In this document: positions 6,363 through 14,330 of the stretch, piece by piece
Layout of the letters: every line of letters begins with the position of its first letter
Position numbering within the stretch: position 1 is the first letter of the stretch
IMG/VR virus record: IMGVR_UViG_3300042355_000202
Span: 1-20,030 of that record
DNA length: 20,030 nucleotides
Source of the DNA: a virus
Direction: 5' to 3' (one strand)
The notes under the pieces: model-generated
Told to the model about the DNA's origin: nothing
Database searches by the model: none
What the model saw: the letters and a program-made list of their open reading frames with translations, nothing else
Made by a program: the position numbers and the translations under genes

Positions 6363-9300
6363 TTACTTGTTTTGCCATTGCAACAAGGGAACCCCACGTT
6401 GCTGATAGGCTTTATCTAAACCTTGTTCGTATTGACGACGCATCACTTCTTCACGATTGCTAAGCTGTACTTCAGCCATACGCTTAGAACGATCCAAAGC
6501 TACATCAATCTGACGATACAGGTTCATCCATTGATTAGGATCAATACGAGATCCAGCTCCTCGTTCAGTTTTAATTGAATCACGCCACACTTGAGCGTCA
6601 GTGCCTTGCATGATGCGATTCAATTCACCCTTAAAGTAACCCTGCTGACCCATCAAAGAGAATAGTTCAGACCTTTCTTTAGGAGTGTACTCAACGCCTT
6701 TGGTGCTTTTGTTAAAGCTAGGACGGGAGTCATATTCAATATCCAGCAGGAATTGACGTTCAGCTGATTGACCCTCATACACCTTCATAGGAGACACAGC
6801 ATTCCATGCCCGTACAAAGAAGTTTTCAGGGTAACCAACTTTAGTACCATCAATCCAGTCATGTTTATCAGGCAGTGCACCTTTAGAATCCACAACATCC
6901 AAGAACTTGTTACGGTTACGAAGAAGCTGAGTAAACTCCATATCCAACTCACGCAGAGACGGTGCCATAAGACGCCCAAGCTCATTACGTGCACCAGATA
7001 GAGGAGCAAGGGAACTAGCAAAGGACGCAGCCCAACGGTTCAATGCAGCAGGGTTACCAGCCAGAACATCGTTCATAGGCTCGATACCAGCAAGCATAGA
7101 CTTATTAGTCAGGTTACCACTAATGATAAATCCAAGTTTGTTAATGTTAGTTTCCAGGTCAGCTTCGGTAATGGAATCAAAGTTATCCATCACGTCAGCA
7201 GTCAGTGCTAAGAAGTCAGAGATAGGGCCAAGGCCATCATAACTGTACCACTTACCATCCCAACCTTTGTACGTACGAGGTTTCCAACCAAGTTCTTGAC
7301 GAACACGGTTACGCTCTTTATCGTAATGACCGTTGCCACGTAGACCACCATTGAGGAACATAGCACCAGCAGTCATCATAGTGATGGTGCCAACAGCTTT
7401 ACGTCCACGTACCTCAGCACGAAGGGTGCTGAATGTATCCATCATATTCTCATCCACGGGCAAGCCACGCTTAGTAAGAATAGACTCAACCTCATCAACA
7501 GTAAAGTTGCTGAGTGGTTTGTAGGCAATCTCGTTGTATTCTTTAGCAAAGATAGAGATAGGACTGTGCTTATTAGCCATATCCAGAATGTTCACACTCG
7601 TGCGTGGAAACATCAGGAAGGGTTTCATAGCAGGATACTGGTCAATAAGACGGGACAAACCATCAACAGCAGGGCTGTCCAGGTTCATAGCAATCTCACG
7701 GCTAGCATAATCAACAGCTTTATTTGTAATCATCCCGGAGGAATCAAACATCTCGTTGTATTGATCATCCAAAGCTTTTTTAATACCATCAGCATCAAGC
7801 TTCCTGCCACCATCAATGAACTTATCATAGATACGTCCACGTACTTCAGCGTTGGCAATCATAGCCCGTGCGAAACCATCCAATGCCGTCATAGCATTAG
7901 GACCAAACCGAAGCCACGGATTATTGGCCATATCGTTGAGAGCTTCAGCCTTATGGTACAGAGCCATAGGACCTTCGTTACCTCGTTGTTGAGAAGCCAT
8001 AGCATACGAATGGAGAATATCCATTGTATTTTCATTCTTCTTCACAAGGTCATCACGCATGATGTACCCAACAGAAGTAGGATCTGTAGCAGCTTTACGG
8101 TACACATCAGTCATGTGTGTCAAACCTTTTTGGAAGGTATCGGCAAAGGCTGAGTATTGATACCACCCACGCTTCAGGGTTTTAACATCACCACCAACGA
8201 TAGCACCACCAAGCACGGTAATAGGTTTCTCAAGCAACAGAGCTGCGTTAGCAAAACCAGCTTTCAATGGGGTAGACACAGACGTAAGAACAGAGTTGTA
8301 GATATTACTCCACATACCCTGCACAATAACGTTAGGCATCTCAGGATTGCCGTCAACAAAGAACTTAGGGAACCAGTCCCCCAGGCTTTGATCGACATAC
8401 CTGTTCAGCTTAGCCATAGTATCAATGTTACCGTCAGTAAACTCCCAAGCCATTTGAAGAGGCTTAAGGTATTCAGGACGTTCCTTTGATACTTGACGCA
8501 GTGTATCAGCAGTACGCTTAGCACGGTCAATGATTTCTTGGTCAGTAGCTTTCTTGGTTTCGTTGAAGCTATCAACCATTCGTTGTACCTTATCATAATC
8601 TTTCTCATTAAGATGAGCATAGATCTGTTTAAGGCTATTCAAACCCTGACCACGCAGTTGCTTGGCTCTACCCTGTACAACAGTAAGGTATTCAATCTTA
8701 TCAAGGATCTGTTCCTGAGCACGTTCAATAGCACCGGTACCATTCATAAGACGTGCACCTTCAGCAAGGTCAGAGACCTGACCAGCCAATGAAGTAGCAA
8801 GATAGCCTTGTACACGAACAGTATCAAGGTTGATGTATTCATCACGCAAGGTGCGAAGAGCTTGCAGAGAACCAGCAAAAGCAATGTCACCCTTAGTACC
8901 AACAGAAAGCCGTTCAGTACCATCAACAGTATCAGAGAACTCTTTAAAGACCTTCCTCATTTCCTCTACATCCATACGAGGATCTAGAAGAACTTTACTA
9001 AGGTTATCTCCTTCTGCAACTACATCTTTATAAGTAATGGTGGCTTCATCACCAAGCATTACTTTGTACTTACCGGCAGAGTCAAAAGCTTGCTTCAGTG
9101 CGTCATCAACTTCATCAAACGTAGCAGGATCAGAAGTCCGGAGAACATACTTAGCTGCAGGTTCAGAAAGGAAGTTACGAAGTCTACCGTACACAGTACC
9201 GTAGTTATTAGCGATACGCACTTGGTCAATACCAGCACCTACAACTCCCATGGAGTCTACACCACGTACACCTGCTTCATCAGAATCAAATACATCGTGG

Positions 9301-10226
9301 ATACCAAGATAAGCACCCTCTTTATTGTTAGCGATACCATAATCAGCTCGTTCATCAAGGAGTTCTTCCCGACGACCAGCAGATTCAAGCACTTCATCTT
9401 CAACAGTAACCGTTCCGGTTTCCTGTTGCTTTTTGAAGTTAACCGCTTTTTCATCCAAAGGAATAAAGCTGGTAGCTTCTTTAGTCTTTTGTGTTGCACG
9501 AATCAGTTTACCTGCACCTACAAGTAGGTCGGTAAAAATACCAAGACCAACGCCTTCGTTGATGTTCTTAGCACGGATTACATCCGGGGAATCACCATCA
9601 ACAGTAGCCCAATCATCAGAGATCCAACTAAAGGTTTTAGGGAACATCTTCTTCAGACTACCCTGAAGGTTATCGTCGGTCTCGTTAAGTTTATTGGTAG
9701 CATCAACAAATGCACCAGAACCCGCTGCAATACCAGCTTCACCTAACCACTTAACCAATGCACTCTTACCCATCTCCCATTTAACCTTGGCGTTAGCAGC
9801 TGAAGCAGCTCCTCCCAAACCACGGGTAATAAAGACAGTAGGGACTACAAAGGAAGAGATCTCACGAGCCGCTTGAAACAGTTCATTCTTAAACTTAGGA
9901 ATCTTAGGAAGATCAGGAGTAGGAAGTACGTTGTACAAATCTACTGCCCAATCAACAGCCCCAGTAGGGACTGCTAAGGCACCCTCAGCAATATCTTGAA
10001 CAAGATTAGTTGGCTCTTCTTTCTGAGGTTCTTTTTGAGTTTGTGCAGGCTGCTGCGTACCAGACGTACCAGTAGCAGTAGCAGTGGATTGCTTGGCAGC
10101 TTGTTCGGCTGCCTGCATGTTCATAACAGTTTGTTCGGACTGAGCCTTTTTTTGGAGCAATTGATTTTTAATATCATCACTCAAAGGCTCATCTTTGGCG
10201 TTAAAGTCCTCGTAAGGATTGTACAT
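6363..10226 (-). CDS. Large internal core/ejection protein (T7 gp16 slot), no SLT domain
   Basis: It has 1287 residues, near the length of T7 gp16 (1318), and the same place between gp15-like and fibre genes. T7 gp16 begins with a transglycosylase domain; here the N-terminus (residues 1-75) is instead Gln/Thr/Ala/Glu-rich and low-complexity, followed by moderately hydrophobic segments (about 80-100 and 115-140, including VPTGAVDWAVDLYNVLP and SSFVVPTVFITRGLGG). A hydrophobic stretch at about 943-965 (TITMMTAGAMFLNGGLRGNG) leads into GWDGKWYSYDGLGPISDF, a pattern I associate with large ejected internal proteins of podoviruses. The rest is helical. It probably forms the inner-membrane-spanning part of the ejection channel (inference). 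The start has no Shine-Dalgarno; the preceding bases are A-rich, as for the capsid gene. Confidence 0.82.
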   Translation of the reverse strand: MYNPYEDFNAKDEPLSDDIKNQLLQKKAQSEQTVMNMQAAEQAAKQSTATATGTSGTQQPAQTQKEPQKEEPTNLVQDIAEGALAVPTGAVDWAVDLYNVLPTPDLPKIPKFKNELFQAAREISSFVVPTVFITRGLGGAASAANAKVKWEMGKSALVKWLGEAGIAAGSGAFVDATNKLNETDDNLQGSLKKMFPKTFSWISDDWATVDGDSPDVIRAKNINEGVGLGIFTDLLVGAGKLIRATQKTKEATSFIPLDEKAVNFKKQQETGTVTVEDEVLESAGRREELLDERADYGIANNKEGAYLGIHDVFDSDEAGVRGVDSMGVVGAGIDQVRIANNYGTVYGRLRNFLSEPAAKYVLRTSDPATFDEVDDALKQAFDSAGKYKVMLGDEATITYKDVVAEGDNLSKVLLDPRMDVEEMRKVFKEFSDTVDGTERLSVGTKGDIAFAGSLQALRTLRDEYINLDTVRVQGYLATSLAGQVSDLAEGARLMNGTGAIERAQEQILDKIEYLTVVQGRAKQLRGQGLNSLKQIYAHLNEKDYDKVQRMVDSFNETKKATDQEIIDRAKRTADTLRQVSKERPEYLKPLQMAWEFTDGNIDTMAKLNRYVDQSLGDWFPKFFVDGNPEMPNVIVQGMWSNIYNSVLTSVSTPLKAGFANAALLLEKPITVLGGAIVGGDVKTLKRGWYQYSAFADTFQKGLTHMTDVYRKAATDPTSVGYIMRDDLVKKNENTMDILHSYAMASQQRGNEGPMALYHKAEALNDMANNPWLRFGPNAMTALDGFARAMIANAEVRGRIYDKFIDGGRKLDADGIKKALDDQYNEMFDSSGMITNKAVDYASREIAMNLDSPAVDGLSRLIDQYPAMKPFLMFPRTSVNILDMANKHSPISIFAKEYNEIAYKPLSNFTVDEVESILTKRGLPVDENMMDTFSTLRAEVRGRKAVGTITMMTAGAMFLNGGLRGNGHYDKERNRVRQELGWKPRTYKGWDGKWYSYDGLGPISDFLALTADVMDNFDSITEADLETNINKLGFIISGNLTNKSMLAGIEPMNDVLAGNPAALNRWAASFASSLAPLSGARNELGRLMAPSLRELDMEFTQLLRNRNKFLDVVDSKGALPDKHDWIDGTKVGYPENFFVRAWNAVSPMKVYEGQSAERQFLLDIEYDSRPSFNKSTKGVEYTPKERSELFSLMGQQGYFKGELNRIMQGTDAQVWRDSIKTERGAGSRIDPNQWMNLYRQIDVALDRSKRMAEVQLSNREEVMRRQYEQGLDKAYQQRGVPLLQWQNK

Positions 10227-10229
10227 TTT

Positions 10230-13106
10230 TTACACTTTTGTACCATGTAAGAATTGGAACCGTCTGCCGTCAGGTAGTTCAATGATCAGATGGTCAGTAC
10301 CACCTTGACCTTTAAATGACTCAACAACTTGTGCTCCATTTTTCAGCCTCACTGGCGTACCAGATGGTGCTGCATAATCCATGCCATACGAACCACGTGC
10401 TCTATGCCGTGATTCGGTGTCAGTGATTGTAGTTCCTTTAGAAAGGGACTTCCACTTACCATTGACGTTGACTTCCACAAAGTCATCAACTTCATTAGGT
10501 TTAATCTGAGATAAACCAGTGGTAGTAGTTCCCCCTTGTTGAACTCGTTTTAAATCAAGATGTGGACCCGTAGATCCATATCCAAGACTACCAATCTTAT
10601 AGACAACGGAAGGACGCATGGTGTTGGGATCACGCCAAGCTTGACCGTAGCCATACTTAGCAGCAGACTTCAAGACTTTAGGAAGATAGTCCCTATTCTC
10701 TTGAGATTTACCAATACCACCTAATCCAGCGTTATAAGCTTGAATAGCACGGTTCACATCACCGCCAGTAGCAGCAATCAAACCTTTGAGATGTTTAGCT
10801 GCATAGTTAATGCTAGCTACAGGATCATCATAGTTAACACCAGGATGATACTCCGGCATGATTTGAGCAATGCCCCTAGCACCTGCACTAGATTTAGTCC
10901 GACCATAGATGACATCATCACGCCAACCAGACTCTACTTCAAGAATACCAGTAAGAATTGCAGGATCAATGCCATTGGCCGCTGCAGCCTTCTGTACGGC
11001 GTTTCCGAAGCCTTTAGGTACCACAGCAGCTTGGAAGCTTCCCATGCTGCTCAGAGCCCGTACAGCGCGGTTATATGTGGGTAGACGATTAAGCAGTGCC
11101 TGCATCTGAGTGGACATAGCAGTATTAGCTACTTCCATTGATTGAGGAGTAATCAACGGCCTCATACCTGCAGCATCACGTTGACGGTTGATAACCTCAA
11201 GACCACTGATACCAAGTTCAGATCCCCAGTATTGTGCTTCAAGTGGCATCTTCCATCCAGCTTGACCATAATTCTCTTCTATTGCAATGAGTTCTGCAGA
11301 ATCAAAGATAAGACCAGGCTTCTTATTCAGTGAGGATTTACCACCACCAGCAATGGATGAGCGGATCCTGTTGAGTTTAAGGTTGATAGCAGCAGAAGTT
11401 TTAGCGTTACCAAGTGAGAAACTAGAGAATTTACCAGTCCTATCCAAAGCATAACGACCACCAGCATCAAACTCAGTCATCACTTCGGTGACTGCTTGGT
11501 TGGCTGCTTGAGTAACATTCATGCCAGCACCAACGTACTCAGATACCTTGCGGTTGAACTTAGCTTGAAGTTCACCAATCACAAGAGTAGTCATACCGCT
11601 GGTAGAACCATCAACAGAAAGCTTGACACGAGGATCAGTTTTAACGTGATTCTCGATAGCCTTCAGTTTATCTTTGAATTGACCAGACGTAGAACGTGCA
11701 CCTTCCTGTGCTTTAGCAGCAGACATCCATTTGGTTTGCAAATCCCAAGGAGCCTGAGCAACACTTTCAGTAGTAAGAAGGTTTTGCTCAGCAAGCTTTT
11801 CAAAACGATCATTTAGCTCGTCCTTAGCCCGAGCATCCATACCATAGGTAGATTCAAGGGTTTTAAGATAAGAGCTTTCTTTACCGTACCGATTAAAGAA
11901 CTCCTGTTGAGCACCTTTAATGTTTGCTTCAGTAGCTTCGTTGGGATTATCTTGAAAATACTTCTCAAGTACCTGCTCACCTTGTTTGGCTTGCATGTCA
12001 CGATCAGCTTCATCAGCAGCAAAGTTAGCACGTGCATTAGCTGCACGTTCCTTATCAAAAAGAGCGAATTGAGTTTCCCAACGCTTACCAACGGTTTTAG
12101 TGGACTCAGGATCAACTGTGTTTTTGATTTGATTGTAAGTATCCAGGTCCAGTTTACCGGACTTGTCTAGATTACCAAGATGCTTCCAAAACTCTGACCA
12201 AGCTCCACGCATCCCAAGGTGATTACCACGAGCATCAACAGTTGCAGCCATTCTGCGAACCCATGACAACGGATCCTTATCTGTCATAAGGTCAGCGTCA
12301 GCAAGTTCCCTGGCTTTAAATGATTCGTTCTGAGCATACTCAAACCGTGCGTCACCGATCAATTCGGTGCGAGCAGCTCGCATCAAAGGGAATGCGCTTT
12401 CATTAAGAAGAGTTGTGTTGACACCTACAAGTCCGTATGTTCTGAAGAACTCAGAATTTAAAGCACGGATAGCTTGTGCGCGTCTAATTGGATCAGCACC
12501 ACTATCTTTGGGAGTAAAGACAGTGCCATCTTGAAGCTTAATCTGTAGAGTATCGTTATTCTGAAGCTGCTCCTGCATCCAAGGTTTATACTCATGCCCG
12601 GCTTGACTAGCCATAGCTCGGGTAAAACCAATCTTTTCGTAGTAACCAAGCTTCTTATACATATTGGCTACTTCAAATGGTTCACCTTGAGCAAGTGAAT
12701 CATTAGCAACAGTCAACGTAGCTGCATCATGTAGCTTGGCTTTATTAAGTGATTCAGTCCATTTTTGCTGCTCTTCAAATGGAGAACCAAGTTCCAAGGC
12801 TTTATTCATGCCTCGTTCAATGCCAGCCTCAGCGTACATCGTTACACCAGCTTGAACAACCTTACCAAGTGATTCAGAGAATTGAACCACCTTGGCGCTT
12901 TCTTCCAGGTTTAATCTGCTAGCCAAATCCTGAAGCCGAGCTGTTTGATCAGCAGCATCTCCAGCAGTTTTAATGTTAGAAAGTTCAACTTGTTTGTTAC
13001 GCTCAAGTTGGTCGGTTTGATCAGTGAGTTGGAGTGGATTAAACCCTTGGCGTTCTATTGGACTTTGATAGCCTTGTTGTAGTTGTAGTTCTTTAGATTG
13101 TGCCAT
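10230..13106 (-). CDS. Internal core/ejection protein (T7 gp15 slot) with SLT transglycosylase and M23-like module
   Basis: It is probably a core protein ejected into the cell to form the trans-periplasmic DNA channel. It has 958 residues; T7 gp15 has 747 and carries no lysozyme domain. Residues 1-700 are mostly helical and Gln/Ala/Lys-rich. Residues 703-815 are a lytic transglycosylase (SLT) domain: catalytic Glu 725 in VESGW, GARGIAQIMP at 742-751, and AYNAG at 790-794, so it should cut glycan strands. Residues about 835-958 resemble an M23 peptidase with motifs in permuted order: STGPHLD (843... H849, D851), then SYGMDYAAPSGTPV (D910, with Ser 906 where the zinc-binding His is expected), then FLHG (H954). 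It may be inactive and only bind peptidoglycan. The stop lies three bases before the gp16-like start. Confidence 0.85.
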   Translation of the reverse strand: MAQSKELQLQQGYQSPIERQGFNPLQLTDQTDQLERNKQVELSNIKTAGDAADQTARLQDLASRLNLEESAKVVQFSESLGKVVQAGVTMYAEAGIERGMNKALELGSPFEEQQKWTESLNKAKLHDAATLTVANDSLAQGEPFEVANMYKKLGYYEKIGFTRAMASQAGHEYKPWMQEQLQNNDTLQIKLQDGTVFTPKDSGADPIRRAQAIRALNSEFFRTYGLVGVNTTLLNESAFPLMRAARTELIGDARFEYAQNESFKARELADADLMTDKDPLSWVRRMAATVDARGNHLGMRGAWSEFWKHLGNLDKSGKLDLDTYNQIKNTVDPESTKTVGKRWETQFALFDKERAANARANFAADEADRDMQAKQGEQVLEKYFQDNPNEATEANIKGAQQEFFNRYGKESSYLKTLESTYGMDARAKDELNDRFEKLAEQNLLTTESVAQAPWDLQTKWMSAAKAQEGARSTSGQFKDKLKAIENHVKTDPRVKLSVDGSTSGMTTLVIGELQAKFNRKVSEYVGAGMNVTQAANQAVTEVMTEFDAGGRYALDRTGKFSSFSLGNAKTSAAINLKLNRIRSSIAGGGKSSLNKKPGLIFDSAELIAIEENYGQAGWKMPLEAQYWGSELGISGLEVINRQRDAAGMRPLITPQSMEVANTAMSTQMQALLNRLPTYNRAVRALSSMGSFQAAVVPKGFGNAVQKAAAANGIDPAILTGILEVESGWRDDVIYGRTKSSAGARGIAQIMPEYHPGVNYDDPVASINYAAKHLKGLIAATGGDVNRAIQAYNAGLGGIGKSQENRDYLPKVLKSAAKYGYGQAWRDPNTMRPSVVYKIGSLGYGSTGPHLDLKRVQQGGTTTTGLSQIKPNEVDDFVEVNVNGKWKSLSKGTTITDTESRHRARGSYGMDYAAPSGTPVRLKNGAQVVESFKGQGGTDHLIIELPDGRRFQFLHGTKV

Positions 13107-13112
13107 GGCTTA

Positions 13113-13886
13113 TTAGAAAAACTTGGGTGCTCCTGCTGCATAAGCTCCAACATTGGTGCTGCTTAACTTAGAACTACCGAACGTAGTACCACCACCGCCA
13201 CCACCACCTTTAAAAGGAGATCCACCGGAGAAGAAACTTGCTGCACCACCAGCCAAAGCACTGGCAATAGTTAGGCCAGCATTAGGTTGGAATGGTTTGC
13301 TGGGCATTTCTATTGGAGTAAATTGTTGCAACTCTGGGAGAATACCAAGATCTCCATAAGCACCAAAAATAGATTGAGTTGCTTGCCTACCAAGCGCCTG
13401 CTTGGTTCGACCAGCTTGGCCAACAACACCAACGAGCCTTTCAGCTTCCATGGCTGCATTACGACCAAATACACCAAGAGTTCCCATAACATCAGCGCGT
13501 TGCCTAGAACGACTTGTTCCTTCAAAAGCAGCGCGGTTATAACCAACAGCTTGAGAAAGAGCTGCTAGTTGTCCTTGCCTAGAATAAGCAGACTGAGCAA
13601 ATGCTTGCCCCAATTCACGTTGAATGTCCTCACCAGCACGTGCATAGTCTTCTTGAATAAAGCCCAGGTTCTGCTGGAAACGACCTGTTTGATAACCGTA
13701 AATATCGGCAGTACGCTTATTGGCTGCCGAGATCAGCTGCATGTTCAACGCATTTTGACGCTGAACCCGACCCTTTTCAGCTTCGTACTCTTGCTGACGT
13801 TGTGCACTTGCGGAGCTAGACCCAAGCAGGGATTGGCCGATACTAAGACCAGCCATAATACTGGCGCTTATCGGTTCAAATGCCAT
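13113..13886 (-). CDS. Internal virion protein B-like (T7 gp14 slot)
   Basis: This is the likely outer-membrane or channel component of the DNA ejection apparatus, by position. It has 257 residues (T7 gp14: 196). The N-terminus is a hydrophobic, Ser/Ala-rich segment (residues 1-27) followed by a long Gln/Arg/Ala-rich helical region (about 28-160), the usual make-up of gp14 proteins. The C-terminal part (about 215-257) has an Ala-rich hydrophobic stretch, then a run of seven Gly and a short Ser/Thr/Ala tail ending in PKFF. AAAGG lies seven bases before the ATG, supporting this start, which is inside the end of the preceding gene. Six bases separate its stop from the gp15-like start. The call rests mainly on order and composition. 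Confidence 0.72.
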   Translation of the reverse strand: MAFEPISASIMAGLSIGQSLLGSSSASAQRQQEYEAEKGRVQRQNALNMQLISAANKRTADIYGYQTGRFQQNLGFIQEDYARAGEDIQRELGQAFAQSAYSRQGQLAALSQAVGYNRAAFEGTSRSRQRADVMGTLGVFGRNAAMEAERLVGVVGQAGRTKQALGRQATQSIFGAYGDLGILPELQQFTPIEMPSKPFQPNAGLTIASALAGGAASFFSGGSPFKGGGGGGGTTFGSSKLSSTNVGAYAAGAPKFF

Positions 13887-14328
13887 AATTTACCTTTGCA
13901 AATTCCACGTAATAGATGTTTCTTGTGTCGCACAGAACGACGTTAATAACCTTGAAACCAATAAGTCTCAAGAACTTTCTTAGATTATTGTTCTGAATAT
14001 CTACTCGGTTCCAAAGCATTGGTCCCAAAGTTTTAACAAACTCTCTAGCCCATTTGATAAATGATTTAGGGTGTTTACGGATCTCATGTGTCATGTTCAT
14101 CCATATGCACCCATAATCATCAACACCAAATAACGCAGCAGGTTTGTTGTCGGGACTAATTAAAAGTAAGGGATTACCATAAAGTACAGCATTAGCTATA
14201 CAAAGGACTGGATGTTTACCAGCCCTATAAAAATCTTCGATACCTTCTTCTAATAGATCCTTTGCTATCACAGGTACATCTTCTAAGGTTGCAGGTCTGA
14301 CGCTGAACCCGTGGGTGGAATTGCTCAT
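13876..14328 (-). CDS. Internal virion protein A-like (T7 gp13 slot), GNAT-like fold
   Basis: It has 150 residues (T7 gp13 has 138). It begins with FSVRPATLEDVPVIAKDLLEEG, the usual first strand and helix of GNAT acetyltransferase folds, and ends with LWNRVDIQNNNLRKFLRLIGF, which lines up by eye with the T7 gp13 stretch ending in RFLKTIG. T7 gp13 is needed for virion assembly and is not known to be an enzyme. I cannot make out a clear acetyl-CoA binding loop (Q/R-x-x-G-x-G/A), so activity is doubtful. It sits between nozzle and gp14-like genes exactly as in T7, and its last bases overlap the next gene by 11 bases. It could alternatively be an active GNAT protein modifying a host or virion target, which I think less likely. 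Confidence 0.75.
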   Translation of the reverse strand: MSNSTHGFSVRPATLEDVPVIAKDLLEEGIEDFYRAGKHPVLCIANAVLYGNPLLLISPDNKPAALFGVDDYGCIWMNMTHEIRKHPKSFIKWAREFVKTLGPMLWNRVDIQNNNLRKFLRLIGFKVINVVLCDTRNIYYVEFAKVNYGI

Positions 14329-14330
14329 GG

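Noticed and set aside
8157-10250. Several plus-strand frames of 60-145 codons opposite the gp16-like gene
   Set aside because: They are antisense to a 1287-codon gene with coherent composition, and none has a recognisable domain or a supporting ribosome site in a gene context.
13188-13210. CCN-rich run as a microsatellite of interest
   Set aside because: It encodes the seven-Gly linker near the end of the gp14-like protein; a flexible Gly tract explains it.
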